Under the pieces are notes generated by a model. It saw nothing but the letters and a program-made list of their open reading frames with translations. It made no database searches and was not told the origin of the DNA. Below are positions 8,863 through 18,132 of a DNA stretch of 64,000 nt, one piece after another (position 1 is the stretch's first letter; each line of letters opens with the position of its first letter). Both the position numbers and the translations under genes were made by a program. The stretch is from Candidatus Nitrosocosmicus oleophilus (GTDB lineage Archaea; Thermoproteota; Nitrososphaeria; Nitrososphaerales; Nitrososphaeraceae): the NCBI RefSeq assembly GCF_000802205.1, contig NZ_CP012850.1, positions 1,922,001 through 1,986,000 on the forward strand, written 5' to 3'.

Positions 8863-9354
8863 TCATAAATCTTTAAAAAATTCAAGAACTTCCTTGCTGT
8901 GACCTCTTGGTTTAACACTCGAATATATTTTGGCAATTCTTCCGCTTTGATCAATCAAAAAAGTTGACCTATTAACTCCATAGTATTCCTTTCCCATGAA
9001 TTTTTTGAGCCCGTACACCCCGTAAGCCTTTGAAATTTCATTGTTGGGATCAGATGCAAGCATATAAGGGATATTCATCTTTTCTCTGAATTTTGTATGA
9101 GAATCGTTAGAATCCGAACTGATTCCAATTATTTCGATCCCCTGTTGTTCAAATAAAGCATTATCTCGAGTAAATTCCTCGGCCTCTATGGTACAACCAG
9201 GTGTAAAATCCTTTGGATAAAAGTAAATAACTATCTTTTTGTGCCCTAACATGTTTGAGAGTTTGAATTTATTACCCTTTGAATCCTGATACTCAAAGTC
9301 GAAAGGTTTGTCACCCTCTTTAACTTGGATTTCATAGTCTTTTTGATTTGTCAT
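8863..9354 (-). CDS. bcp: Peroxiredoxin, BCP/PrxQ family, one-cysteine form
   Basis: A 163-residue thioredoxin-fold peroxidase that reduces hydrogen peroxide and organic hydroperoxides. The peroxidatic cysteine is C54 in the motif YFYPKDFTPGCTIEAEEF. The second cysteine that most BCP/PrxQ enzymes carry five residues later is replaced (glutamate/alanine region), and no other Cys occurs in the protein, so it must be regenerated by an external thiol. The NRSTFLIDQSGRI segment near the C-terminus is typical. The next gene in the same direction is a thioredoxin-fold protein, a possible reductant. Confidence 0.9.
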   Translation of the reverse strand: MTNQKDYEIQVKEGDKPFDFEYQDSKGNKFKLSNMLGHKKIVIYFYPKDFTPGCTIEAEEFTRDNALFEQQGIEIIGISSDSNDSHTKFREKMNIPYMLASDPNNEISKAYGVYGLKKFMGKEYYGVNRSTFLIDQSGRIAKIYSSVKPRGHSKEVLEFFKDL

Positions 9355-9458
9355 ATTGTACTGTTAGCACACTAAAAAATACATGTTTGTTTTCATTCTG
9401 GCTCTTTGTTAACCATGCATCTCAACCTTGTGCTTATCATGGTATATGTTTTTGTTTA

Positions 9459-10520
9459 TTAACCAAATACAAACGTGTAAAAATAGAAATTATCAGTCTT
9501 TGGCAATATTTCTAGGGTATGGATTTCAGGACTAGGAGTCTTGACTATATTCATCATATGTGGCCATGTGATTTCAAAAAAACTCGATCTACTATCTTTT
9601 TTTCCATGATAGCCTATTTGTTTATCAGTTAAGTATTTGCCATCTAACTTCATATCAGCTATTGCAGGCTTATCATCGGTGCTACCAACAATCACGTTTA
9701 CATTTGATGCCATATTGTACTTGAAGATTATTGCGGGGTGAATTTCTTTGTTGTCAAATGATGCTACTATACCCTCTTTATCCCATCTCCACTTGCCCCT
9801 TAAATATACGGTATTATCCATCACTGTTTGGGGCTCGGTAAATACATTATATTCATTAATTTTAGCTTTTTGATTATTTCCAAACCTTCTGATACGTGAG
9901 TACCCTACACAGATCTCAGGGGCCATGCCGTCAAAATGCATTCCGTATATCTTAGTCACTTCATTTTGTTCCTTATTGTTCTGTTGTTCTTTGTCATTTT
10001 GAGTGAGATCATTGTCTAGTTCTGATTTTCCGTCTTTCTTGTCCTGCAGCAACTCTGGATCAGAGAATGGGAGATCAAGTAAATCGGTCAAGGCTTCTTC
10101 AAAATCATCAAAGGTTCCATACCCAGGATGTTCGTACCTAACAAACCCATCCCTATCTATTAATATGTGCTTGGGCCAGTACGAATTCCCATATGCTTCC
10201 CAAGTCTTGTTGTTGTTATCATATCCGGTTACATCCTCATCCACTCCAAACTCCTTTAGTGCCCTTCCGATATTAGCGATATTTTTGGCAAACTCATATT
10301 CAGCCGAATGAATCCCAAATACCACCAAACCCTTATCCGCATATTTCTCCTTAATCTTTTTTATTGTTGGAATGGTTCTTAAGCAAAAAATGCAAGTATA
10401 TGTCCAAAAATCTAAAAGTACTACCTTACCTTTTAGGTCCTTTATGCTATGCATTGCGTTATCGTTCCAATTCTTGATGTCTTTGAACTCTGGCGCTAAT
10501 ACGGCAGGTATAATATTCAT
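9459..10520 (-). CDS. Thioredoxin-fold protein with DipZ-type C-terminal domain
   Basis: A 353-residue protein with two parts. Residues 1-150 form a redoxin/TlpA-like thioredoxin domain with the active-site pair C43-x2-C46 in WTYTCIFCLRTIP. A low-complexity Asn/Gln/Glu linker (about 165-190) leads to a beta-rich domain (YLRGKWRWDKEG; final NFYFYTFVFG) that resembles the C-terminal domain of DipZ-type thiol-disulfide interchange proteins. The CcdA-like membrane domain of DipZ is missing and no signal peptide is visible, so a cytoplasmic location is likely. It is upstream of and parallel to the one-Cys peroxiredoxin. Confidence 0.8.
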   Translation of the reverse strand: MNIIPAVLAPEFKDIKNWNDNAMHSIKDLKGKVVLLDFWTYTCIFCLRTIPTIKKIKEKYADKGLVVFGIHSAEYEFAKNIANIGRALKEFGVDEDVTGYDNNNKTWEAYGNSYWPKHILIDRDGFVRYEHPGYGTFDDFEEALTDLLDLPFSDPELLQDKKDGKSELDNDLTQNDKEQQNNKEQNEVTKIYGMHFDGMAPEICVGYSRIRRFGNNQKAKINEYNVFTEPQTVMDNTVYLRGKWRWDKEGIVASFDNKEIHPAIIFKYNMASNVNVIVGSTDDKPAIADMKLDGKYLTDKQIGYHGKKDSRSSFFEITWPHMMNIVKTPSPEIHTLEILPKTDNFYFYTFVFG

Positions 10521-10596
10521 CTAAAGACTATTTTATCCAATGTAATTTATGTCTGTTTTCTAGTCATTACGCTATTTTTTTAAAGTCATATCAAAT

Positions 10597-10680
10597 GCGG
10601 GAGATGGGATTTGAACCCACGAACCCCTGAGGGATAAGGCCCTCAACCTTACGCCTTTGGCCAAGCTGGGCGACTCCCGC
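10597..10680 (-). tRNA. tRNA-Leu (anticodon GAG)
   Basis: 84 nt that fold as a class II tRNA. The acceptor arms GCGGGAG/CTCCCGC pair perfectly, and the anticodon stem TAAGG/CCTTA encloses the loop TTGAGGG with anticodon GAG (reads CUC/CUU). A long variable arm has a CCC/GGG stem, and the T-loop GGGTTCAAATCCC is canonical. No intron is visible and the 3' CCA is not encoded. It is transcribed away from the rpoN operon. Confidence 0.95.
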
Positions 10681-10778
10681 TTTTGACTTTTTATTATTTG
10701 AGGGATAATTTGAATATTCCCACTGAGATAGTCATGCTATTTGAATGATTTTTATTATGGAGATCATTTTTTTATATC

Positions 10779-11015
10779 ATGCTTGTTCCAGTAAGATGCT
10801 TTACATGTGGAAAACTGATAGCTAATATATATAATGAATATTTAACCCAATTAAAACAAGGAGAAGAACCAAATAAGGTTATGGATTCTTTGAAAATTAC
10901 ACGATACTGTTGTAGAAGAATGTTCGTTTCTAGCGTAGAGACTATATATCAGGTCATTCCCTATTATGAAGCTTTGAGGAAACGACGGGCGGAGATACAA
11001 TCTGAAATGGAATGA
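10779..11015 (+). CDS. rpoN: DNA-directed RNA polymerase subunit N
   Basis: A 78-residue archaeal RpoN (homologue of eukaryotic Rpb10). It shows the zinc-binding CFTCG motif at residues 7-11 and the paired cysteines in TRYCCRRMF near 43-47, the hallmark of this subunit. It helps assemble the D/L/N/P platform of archaeal RNA polymerase. It is the first gene of a tight co-directional block and ends 6 bp before the enolase start. Confidence 0.97.
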   Translation: MLVPVRCFTCGKLIANIYNEYLTQLKQGEEPNKVMDSLKITRYCCRRMFVSSVETIYQVIPYYEALRKRRAEIQSEME

Positions 11016-11021
11016 TAAAGA

Positions 11022-12275
11022 TTGCCTAAAATCACTTTAATTGAGGAAAGGCTAGTTTTCAATAGCCGAGGAGATAAAACGATCGAAATCGATGTACTAT
11101 CTGACAACAAATATCGAGGTCGGGCCTGTGCTCCATCGGGTGCTAGTGTTGGTATGTATGAGGCACAAAGCTTTGTCAAAAATGATCCGGAATTAACCCT
11201 TGAAAATTTTAGAAATTTAAAGAGTAAGTTTATTGATGTTGACAGCGCAGACCTGAAAAGTCTGCATGATGCAATTAAAACACTGGATCCTTCTGATAAT
11301 TATTCAAATATTGGGGGTGCGGTGGCTTACGCTCTTACTTTAGCAAGCGTAGATTCGGCTGCAAAAGCCATGAATGTTCCATTCTACAAAGTCTTGAACC
11401 CCAAATTGGATAAGATTAGTTTCCCGTACCCTTTAGGAAATGTCCTAGGGGGAGGTGCTCATGCTGGGCCGGGAACCCCAGACTTGCAGGAGTTCTTGAT
11501 TTGTCCTGTAAAGTCACAATCGATCATCGAAGCAATATCTTTGAATTCGAGTATTCATAAAGAAGTAAAAAAAAGTATCGAAAAAATCGATAGTAGATTT
11601 ACTTATGGAAAAGGAGACGAAGGAGGATGGGCACCTTCTATTGTAAATGATCGTGCCATTGAGTTAGTGGAAAACGCAATTATCAGCTGTGGTTATGATC
11701 CAAAAAAGGAGATTAGAATGGGCATAGACTTTGCAAGCTCCTCATTATGGGATAATAATAAGAAGGTATATGACTACAAGCGTGAGGGCGTCACAAGAAC
11801 AACAGAGGAGCAGATAGAGTACGTTAACAGATTGATCCGTGACTACAACCTCATATATGCCGAAGATCCATTACATGAAGAGGATTTTGAGAATATGTCA
11901 ATCGTAACTCAAGGTAATCCTAGGTGTCTTGTTACAGGCGATGACTTGCTGGTTACTAATACAAATAGAGCAAAAGTTGCTGCTAAAAAAAAGGCATGTT
12001 CTGGAGCAATTCTGAAGGTAAATCAAGCAGGTACTTTATATGATGCAATGTTATTTGCGGAAGAATGCAACAACAATAACATCAAAATCATTACTTCTCA
12101 TAGATCGGGTGAATCAGTTGACAGTCATATTTCTCATATTTCTATCGCTACAAATTCACTAATGATAAAAACTGGTGTTGTAGGGGGAGAAAGAATTTCC
12201 AAATTAAATGAATTATTAAGAGTTTCAGAGTATGGTTTAATAGAAGGAATGGCTAAATGGAGCAATATATCATGA
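11022..12275 (+). CDS. eno: Enolase (phosphopyruvate hydratase)
   Basis: A 417-residue glycolytic/gluconeogenic enzyme interconverting 2-phosphoglycerate and phosphoenolpyruvate. Recognisable family parts are SRGDKTIEIDV at the start, GAVAYALTLASVD, the GDEGGWAPS loop near 200, the metal and active-site strand IYAEDPLHEEDFE, VTGDDLLVTN, LKVNQAGTLYDA and the SHRSGESVDSHISH end motif. It starts at TTG 11022, immediately after rpoN. Its stop overlaps the rpsB start in the sequence ATGA, indicating translational coupling. The rpoN-eno-rpsB order is a common archaeal arrangement. Confidence 0.95.
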   Translation: MPKITLIEERLVFNSRGDKTIEIDVLSDNKYRGRACAPSGASVGMYEAQSFVKNDPELTLENFRNLKSKFIDVDSADLKSLHDAIKTLDPSDNYSNIGGAVAYALTLASVDSAAKAMNVPFYKVLNPKLDKISFPYPLGNVLGGGAHAGPGTPDLQEFLICPVKSQSIIEAISLNSSIHKEVKKSIEKIDSRFTYGKGDEGGWAPSIVNDRAIELVENAIISCGYDPKKEIRMGIDFASSSLWDNNKKVYDYKREGVTRTTEEQIEYVNRLIRDYNLIYAEDPLHEEDFENMSIVTQGNPRCLVTGDDLLVTNTNRAKVAAKKKACSGAILKVNQAGTLYDAMLFAEECNNNNIKIITSHRSGESVDSHISHISIATNSLMIKTGVVGGERISKLNELLRVSEYGLIEGMAKWSNIS

Positions 12276-13114
12276 ATATGAATACTGATGAATTGGATTC
12301 TCCTAATAATTCTGATAATGAACAATTAGATAAAACTGTTAATGATGCTACCCCTAAAACTGAGGAAGAAGATTCAAACAATACCACTGGCATCGCAGAT
12401 GAATCTCCTGAAGATTACGGGAATTCCGAACAAATTGAACAAACTAGTATAAGCGATGAGGATTCGAACAGTTCGTCAGATATGGTAGAACAATCAGAAT
12501 CATTGGAGGATCCTAATAACTTAGAGAAAATGATATTGTCAACTGGGATCAGGGTTGGAACCCCAATCAAAACTAAATTTATGACATCATTCATAACTCG
12601 TGCTAATCCAGAAGGATTGTATATCCTAGATATTAGTAAAACGCTGGCCCGAATTGACGTTGCAGCCAAATTTATAGGTAGAACGAATATCGCAAATGTT
12701 GCAGTAACATCTGCAAGGGAGTACGGGAAAACACCAATAGAAAAATTTTGTGAATTAACAGGTGCTCGTGGTATATTTGGGAGATTTATGCCTGGTACAT
12801 TTACGAATCCTTCGTTACCAAAATATCTGGAGCCCGAAATAGTAATAGTCACAGATCCGCAGGCTGACGAGCAGGCAGTATTGGAAGCAACAAGAGCTGG
12901 GGTCCCTGTAATCGCATTATCAAATAGTGACAATATTACCTCTAAAGTTGATCTTGTAATTCCATCAAATAATAGGGGTAGAAAAGCACTAGCTACTGTT
13001 TATTGGCTCTTAACAAAAGAAGTCCTCAAAAAGCAAGGAAAGATAAAATCTGATTCTGAGATGCCATTGACAATAGATGATTTCGAGGCTAAACTGGTTG
13101 AAGAATTGATTTAA
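12272..13114 (+). CDS. rpsB: 30S ribosomal protein S2 with acidic N-terminal extension
   Basis: From the ATG at 12272 (overlapping the enolase stop as ATGA) the protein has 280 residues. The canonical archaeal S2 starts only around residue 88 (STGIRVGTPIKTKFMTSF) and continues with IDVAAKFIGR, RFMPGTFTNPSL, VIVTDPQADEQAV and GVPVIALSNSDN. The first 85 or so residues are an added low-complexity tail rich in Asp, Glu, Asn and Ser, unlike the basic tails usual in ribosomal proteins. S2 binds the back of the small subunit and takes part in initiation. The extension is predicted disordered; its role is unknown. Confidence 0.95.
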   Translation: MNMNTDELDSPNNSDNEQLDKTVNDATPKTEEEDSNNTTGIADESPEDYGNSEQIEQTSISDEDSNSSSDMVEQSESLEDPNNLEKMILSTGIRVGTPIKTKFMTSFITRANPEGLYILDISKTLARIDVAAKFIGRTNIANVAVTSAREYGKTPIEKFCELTGARGIFGRFMPGTFTNPSLPKYLEPEIVIVTDPQADEQAVLEATRAGVPVIALSNSDNITSKVDLVIPSNNRGRKALATVYWLLTKEVLKKQGKIKSDSEMPLTIDDFEAKLVEELI

Positions 13115-13121
13115 TTAAATA

Positions 13122-13985
13122 TTGACACGTGAACATAACTTTAGTGGAGTTTTTTATCCTAAAGATTATGGGCAATTAAATGCTTCAATTCAGAGCTTTT
13201 TTTCGCTTTTGAATTCCTCTTCTGTAGATAGCAAATTCTTACAAATGGTAAATGAATACATTCGAGATAAGAAAATTCTGAGTTTCATAGTCCCACATGG
13301 TTCTTACGATTACTCTGGATATGTGTCTGCGTTCACTTATTACCTGATAGACAAGATAGAATGCCAAAATTTCATAATACTATCATCCGATCATCGTGGA
13401 ACGAGTCCAGGCATCTCCGTGTTGGAGCAAGGTACTTGGAATACTCCTTTGGGGCCAGCACAAATCAACAAGACCATGGCACATAATTTGATAAAGAAAA
13501 GTGATGCCGGTTTTGTAGAAATAGATTCTTTATCATTTGAAATTGATTACACAATTGAAACACAGCTACCATTTATCCAAGTGCTAAAGAAGGATAATTT
13601 CACATTCTTGCCTATACTTCAAAGAAAACAGGACAAAAAGACATGCGTACAGTTGGCAAAGGTATTGGCAAGCATCATACCCCAAGATGAAAAAGTTATA
13701 CTATTATCTAGCACTAACTTTACTCACTATCTAGGTTATGAGGAATGCTATGCTATTGATAAGAAACTGATATCGGAGATTTCGAAGATGGACCTCGACT
13801 CATTTTATGATAACTTAAAGAACTATTTTCGATATGTTTGTGGATATGGCTGTGTAGCTACTGCTATAGAATTTTCAAAATTATTCGGAAATCTTGATGT
13901 TATTTTGTTAAAACATCTAACAAGTGGTGATATTGATGACAAAAAGGATTCAGTCGTGGGTTATTCGTCGATTCTGATACTTTAG
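13122..13985 (+). CDS. MEMO family protein
   Basis: A 287-residue MEMO1/AmmeMemoRadiSam-B family protein, a fold related to extradiol dioxygenases that binds metal. Family segments are FIVPHGSYDYSGYVSAF, ILSSDHRGTSPGISV, LGPAQINKTM, the STNFTHYLGYEE strand and CGYGCVATAIEF. It starts with TTG 7 bp after rpsB and lies directly before mevalonate kinase. MEMO genes sit beside mevalonate genes in many archaea, but the reaction is not established. Cell location: cytoplasm. Confidence 0.9.
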   Translation: MTREHNFSGVFYPKDYGQLNASIQSFFSLLNSSSVDSKFLQMVNEYIRDKKILSFIVPHGSYDYSGYVSAFTYYLIDKIECQNFIILSSDHRGTSPGISVLEQGTWNTPLGPAQINKTMAHNLIKKSDAGFVEIDSLSFEIDYTIETQLPFIQVLKKDNFTFLPILQRKQDKKTCVQLAKVLASIIPQDEKVILLSSTNFTHYLGYEECYAIDKKLISEISKMDLDSFYDNLKNYFRYVCGYGCVATAIEFSKLFGNLDVILLKHLTSGDIDDKKDSVVGYSSILIL

Positions 13986-14032
13986 AGGGCTTGAGGATGA
14001 GTATGAGGATAAGCAGAAGGAGGGGAGTTTGA

Positions 14033-15073
14033 TTGAATTCAAATACTACCACTTTTGGACGCCAAATAGAAGCAATAGCACCAGGGAAGGTGATCCTCTT
14101 TGGAGAGCACTTTGTGGTTTATGGATATCCATCTTTAATCGCGTCAATAGATAAGTTATTCAAGGTAAAAGTAGATTTCTCTCCATCTACAACCGATGAA
14201 ATCAAAATTGAATCAAATCTAGGTTTTAGAGCCACTATTAAAAACTCGGTGCTATACTTTCCAGTTGGTCAAGATAGTGTGCATAATGAAATTATCAAAA
14301 AGCTTTATGGGGTTATCCAATATCTTGTCACACAGATAAACCTTGATTATAGATCAAAGTATAGTATTATGATTAGTTTAGATTCTGAAATTCCACTAGG
14401 AGGAGGACTTGGATCTTCTTCAGCTTTTTGTGTTGCATTAACAGGTGCTCTTTACCATTATTTAGATAACATGGTCAACAAGGATAAGGTTTGTTATGAG
14501 TCTATTAACGCGGAGAAGGTACTCAATAGGGATACTTCGGGAGCAGATTGTAGTATTTGCACATTTGGAGGGTTGGGTCATTTCGACAAATTAAATGGTT
14601 TTAAAAGGATCTCAATAGATTTTAGTGATTATCGGTTTCTGATAATCGATAGTGGGGTTTCCCATGATACATTTTCTATGGTTAAGAAGGTAGCCAAAAT
14701 CAGAAATAACTTTCCTAATGATTTTGATAACTTATGTAATAAGTATGGAGATATTTATAATCAAGCCCTCAATTTCCTTGAGCAAAAAAAGGTTGGTGAT
14801 ATCGGTGTACTCTTAAATAGAAATCACGAATTGTTAGTCAGTCTTTCGTTGTCTAATCCAATACTAGATAAGATAATTAATATTTGTAATTCAGGGGGTT
14901 CATTGGGAACAAAAATTACTGGGTCTGGGGGTGGCGGCTCTGTCTTGTCTCTCCTACATAAGGATGATATTTCAGTTATCAAAAATATCTTGAAAAGATT
15001 AGATTTGTTAAATCTAAAATATTTTTTTGCAAAAATTGATCAAGAGGGGCTGAGGATCGTTTGTGATGACTAG
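14033..15073 (+). CDS. mvk: Mevalonate kinase
   Basis: A 346-residue GHMP kinase phosphorylating mevalonate, the first committed kinase of isoprenoid lipid synthesis. The GHMP motifs are present: the N-terminal APGKVILFGEHFVVYGYPSL, the glycine-rich ATP loop PLGGGLGSSSAF near 125, and the C-terminal TGSGGGGSVLSL. It starts at TTG 14033. It is followed by isopentenyl phosphate kinase rather than phosphomevalonate kinase or diphosphomevalonate decarboxylase, consistent with the archaeal mevalonate route through isopentenyl phosphate. Confidence 0.93.
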   Translation: MNSNTTTFGRQIEAIAPGKVILFGEHFVVYGYPSLIASIDKLFKVKVDFSPSTTDEIKIESNLGFRATIKNSVLYFPVGQDSVHNEIIKKLYGVIQYLVTQINLDYRSKYSIMISLDSEIPLGGGLGSSSAFCVALTGALYHYLDNMVNKDKVCYESINAEKVLNRDTSGADCSICTFGGLGHFDKLNGFKRISIDFSDYRFLIIDSGVSHDTFSMVKKVAKIRNNFPNDFDNLCNKYGDIYNQALNFLEQKKVGDIGVLLNRNHELLVSLSLSNPILDKIINICNSGGSLGTKITGSGGGGSVLSLLHKDDISVIKNILKRLDLLNLKYFFAKIDQEGLRIVCDD

Positions 15074-15170
15074 ATACCATAGCACATTTGTCGATAGAAT
15101 CTATATCCTAAAACATTTTATTTAATCACATAATTAATAATATCTTGAGATTTCACTAGTGTAATACGTC

Positions 15171-15986
15171 TTGATATCTAGTAATTTAATAATCATAAAG
15201 TTAGGCGGATCCGTAGTTACATTCAAAGAAAAACCTTTAACCCCAAACTACGAGGGGATCGATAATATATTAAAAGTAATAGGTGAGATAAAGAAAAATT
15301 TTAAGATTATTATTGTACATGGTGGCGGCTCTTTTGGTCACTTTTGGTCTGTAAAATATGATATGCATACCAAGTCATACCCATATTCCGATCAAGGTGT
15401 ATCTGTGGTCCATGAATCTATGATAAAACTAAATCATATAATTATCAAAAAATTCATAGAATCCAATCTTAAACCTTATTCGATCCAACCATCCGCATTC
15501 GTATTTAACGGTGCAGCGGACCCTACTAGGATACATAATATCCTTGATATGACCACTGGGAATGAGCTTATACCAATTACGTTTGGAGATGTGATACATA
15601 CCTCTGGAAATAATTTTTCAATTCTTTCTGGGGATACAATAATGTCCATGTTGTGCACAGAATTACATCCACAGTTTTCTATTTTCACCACTAATGTAGA
15701 TGGATTATACGACGATATGAGTAAAGGGGAAATAGTTAGGGAGATTCGAGTGGGCAAAACAGATATCAACAATATTTTCTTGAAAGGTGAGACAGAAAAA
15801 GAAAACCCTGAGACTTCTTTTGATGTTACAGGAGGCATGAAACGAAAGATAACTGAATCTATTCAAATTGCAAAATCAGGTACTTCAACATATTTAATCA
15901 ATGGTTTCCATCCAGAAAGGATTTTAGATATAATTCATGATCGTAAATACATTGGCACATGTATAAGAATGGGGTCTGGGAGTTAA
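15171..15986 (+). CDS. ipk: Isopentenyl phosphate kinase
   Basis: A 271-residue amino-acid-kinase-fold enzyme that phosphorylates isopentenyl phosphate to isopentenyl diphosphate. Visible are IIKLGGSVVTFKE, the catalytic-histidine loop HGGGSFGHFW (the His separating IPK from other family members), SGDTIMSML, FTTNVDGLYDD and DVTGGMKRKI. A 97-bp AT-rich gap precedes it, and the sequence ahead (TTTTATTTAATCAC near 15116-15130) could hold its own promoter. Its presence argues for the alternative archaeal mevalonate pathway in this organism. Confidence 0.93.
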   Translation: MISSNLIIIKLGGSVVTFKEKPLTPNYEGIDNILKVIGEIKKNFKIIIVHGGGSFGHFWSVKYDMHTKSYPYSDQGVSVVHESMIKLNHIIIKKFIESNLKPYSIQPSAFVFNGAADPTRIHNILDMTTGNELIPITFGDVIHTSGNNFSILSGDTIMSMLCTELHPQFSIFTTNVDGLYDDMSKGEIVREIRVGKTDINNIFLKGETEKENPETSFDVTGGMKRKITESIQIAKSGTSTYLINGFHPERILDIIHDRKYIGTCIRMGSGS

Positions 15987-16025
15987 CAATAAAATGAAAT
16001 ATTCAAGTCTAGGAGGGAATTAGGT

Positions 16026-17144
16026 ATGACCGAAGAAAATCCTTCCATCTCAGAGAAACAAATTGAATTGATAAAGAAAAGGAAGAAAGAAGGAATAGAC
16101 ATTCCTTTAAAAGAAGAGGTTCAGGGCAAGGAAAATACAACCCTTTTGGAGGATGTTTATTTGGTCCATAATGCACTACCTGAAATTGATTTCGAGAATA
16201 TAAGGTTAAATACAGTTTTCCTTGGTAGGAACTTTTCTGCTCCAATTATCATTGACTCTATGACTGGTGGTACTGATGAAGCACTAGTCATAAACAAGAG
16301 ACTAGGCCAAATAGCTGAGAAATACGGATTGGCAATGGGGCTTGGAAGCCAGAGGGCTGGACTAAAAAGTGACAAACTTGTTAAGAGTTATGCTGTTGCT
16401 CGGACCGTTGCCCCAAATGCTTTTTTGATTGCAAACATAGGTGGAGCCCAACTTGCTGAAGGATTGTCAATAGATGACGTCAAAAAAATCATAAAAATGA
16501 TTGATGCTGATGCATTGGCCATACACTTAAACCCACTTCAAGAACTAATTCAGCCAGAGGGGGAACCACATTTTAAGGGCGTTCTACAAAAAATAACTAC
16601 TCTAGTACAAGAAATAGATATTCCTGTCATAGTCAAAGAAGTAGGCTCTGGAGTTTCTCCTGAGGTTGCCCTCAAACTTCAAGGTGCTGGGGTAAAGGCC
16701 ATTAACGTGGCAGGATCTGGAGGTACGAGCTGGGCCGGAATTGAAAAAATAAGAGCGGATAATGTCAACAGTTACATAAAATCTAATTTGGGTAATCTTT
16801 TTTGGGACTGGGGTATTCCAACTGCTCTATGCGTATTATTGGCTTCAAGATCAATAGAAATCCCCGTGATTGCTTCAGGCGGACTCCGCAATGGCCTAGA
16901 AATTGCCAAGTGCTTGATGCTTGGAGCTAAAATGTGTGCAATGGCATTTCCTTTTTTAAGGAAGGCCGCAGAATCTGAATATGAGTTAGACCAATTTACG
17001 CAGCTGATATTGGCACAGCTGAGAGGCACGATGTTCTTACTAGGGTCACCTGATATTGATTCCTTGGTGAATACAAGATATATATTGAAAGATAAATTAG
17101 CAAGTATGTTGAATAGTTATGAGTTCAGAGGACATAAAAACTGA
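16026..17144 (+). CDS. fni: Type 2 isopentenyl-diphosphate delta-isomerase
   Basis: A 372-residue FMN- and NAD(P)H-dependent isomerase (IDI2) converting isopentenyl to dimethylallyl diphosphate. Diagnostic stretches are SMTGGTDEALVINKRLGQIA, GLGSQRAGL, NIGGAQLAEG, HLNPLQELIQPEGE, NVAGSGGTSWAGIE and ASGGLRNGLEIAKCL, which bind FMN and substrate. A GGAGG-like ribosome site (CTAGGAGGGAATTAGGT) ends close before the ATG. The 3' end overlaps the GGPP synthase start by 26 bp, suggesting coupled translation. Confidence 0.95.
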   Translation: MTEENPSISEKQIELIKKRKKEGIDIPLKEEVQGKENTTLLEDVYLVHNALPEIDFENIRLNTVFLGRNFSAPIIIDSMTGGTDEALVINKRLGQIAEKYGLAMGLGSQRAGLKSDKLVKSYAVARTVAPNAFLIANIGGAQLAEGLSIDDVKKIIKMIDADALAIHLNPLQELIQPEGEPHFKGVLQKITTLVQEIDIPVIVKEVGSGVSPEVALKLQGAGVKAINVAGSGGTSWAGIEKIRADNVNSYIKSNLGNLFWDWGIPTALCVLLASRSIEIPVIASGGLRNGLEIAKCLMLGAKMCAMAFPFLRKAAESEYELDQFTQLILAQLRGTMFLLGSPDIDSLVNTRYILKDKLASMLNSYEFRGHKN

Positions 17145-18126
17145 AATCAATTTTGTTGCTTCTAAAATAAATCAATTTATTCTCAATAATATTTCCGGTG
17201 AGCCTTTTGGTTTGTATACGGCCTCCCTGCATTACATTAAGAGCGGGGGGAAGAGGCTGAGACCTTTTATGACCATTAAATCAAGCGAACTTCTAAATGG
17301 GAGTCTAGAATCTTCACTTCCAGCTGCCACCTCTGTGGAATTGGTTCATAATTTTACATTAGTTCACGACGACATAATGGATAATGATAACGTTAGGCAT
17401 AATGTAACAACAGTACATCGACAATTTGGAATTCCTTTGGCAATTTTAGCAGGAGATGTCCTTTTTTCAAAAGCATTTCAAGTAATATCTATTTATGGAA
17501 AGAAGGTTGGACTCAATCAATCTGTCCTTTTAAGGATGGTTGATTTGCTATCAACCTCGTGTATAGATGTTTGCGAAGGACAGGCTTTGGATATACAAAT
17601 GGCTCAAGACGATGAATTTTCATCTACAGATTTATACATCAAAATGATTGAAAAAAAAACCGCCGCACTATTTAGAGTCTCATGCGAATTAGGTACTCTA
17701 TCCTCACCCGACTTTACCGAAAAAGACTTGGAAAATATGTCTGGCTACGGGAAAAAAATCGGCATTGCATTTCAACTCATTGATGATCTAATTGGAATTC
17801 ATGGCGATTCCAAAGTAACTGGCAAATTTGTAGGAAATGATATACGAGAGGGAAAAAAAACTCTACCCATTTTATTAGCTTTTCAGAATTTGAAATCTAC
17901 AGATAAGGATTTATTAAGACACCTGTTTGGAAGTAAGAATGCGAAAGATTCTGAAATTGCAGAGATGGTAAATAAGATTGCTGAAATTAGGGTAGATAGG
18001 GAAGTTCGTGACATTGCAAACAGTTATGCTAAGGAAGCATTCGAGACATTGAAAAGTTATGACCGATCTCCTGCATTAATTTCGTTAGAAAATTCTGCAA
18101 AATACATTGTAGAGCGGAGTTTATAG
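17119..18126 (+). CDS. Geranylgeranyl diphosphate synthase (polyprenyl synthetase)
   Basis: A 335-residue trans-prenyltransferase that condenses isopentenyl diphosphate with allylic diphosphates to make the C20 chains of archaeal lipids. The first aspartate-rich motif is LVHDDIMDND (D84, D85, D88). The second is QLIDDLIG (D222, D223). The GGKRLRP substrate motif is near 43-49. Chain length cannot be proven from sequence alone, but GGPP is the expected product in an archaeon. It starts inside the fni gene and is followed 6 bp later by gltX. Confidence 0.93.
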   Translation: MSSEDIKTEINFVASKINQFILNNISGEPFGLYTASLHYIKSGGKRLRPFMTIKSSELLNGSLESSLPAATSVELVHNFTLVHDDIMDNDNVRHNVTTVHRQFGIPLAILAGDVLFSKAFQVISIYGKKVGLNQSVLLRMVDLLSTSCIDVCEGQALDIQMAQDDEFSSTDLYIKMIEKKTAALFRVSCELGTLSSPDFTEKDLENMSGYGKKIGIAFQLIDDLIGIHGDSKVTGKFVGNDIREGKKTLPILLAFQNLKSTDKDLLRHLFGSKNAKDSEIAEMVNKIAEIRVDREVRDIANSYAKEAFETLKSYDRSPALISLENSAKYIVERSL

Positions 18127-18132
18127 TTCAAA

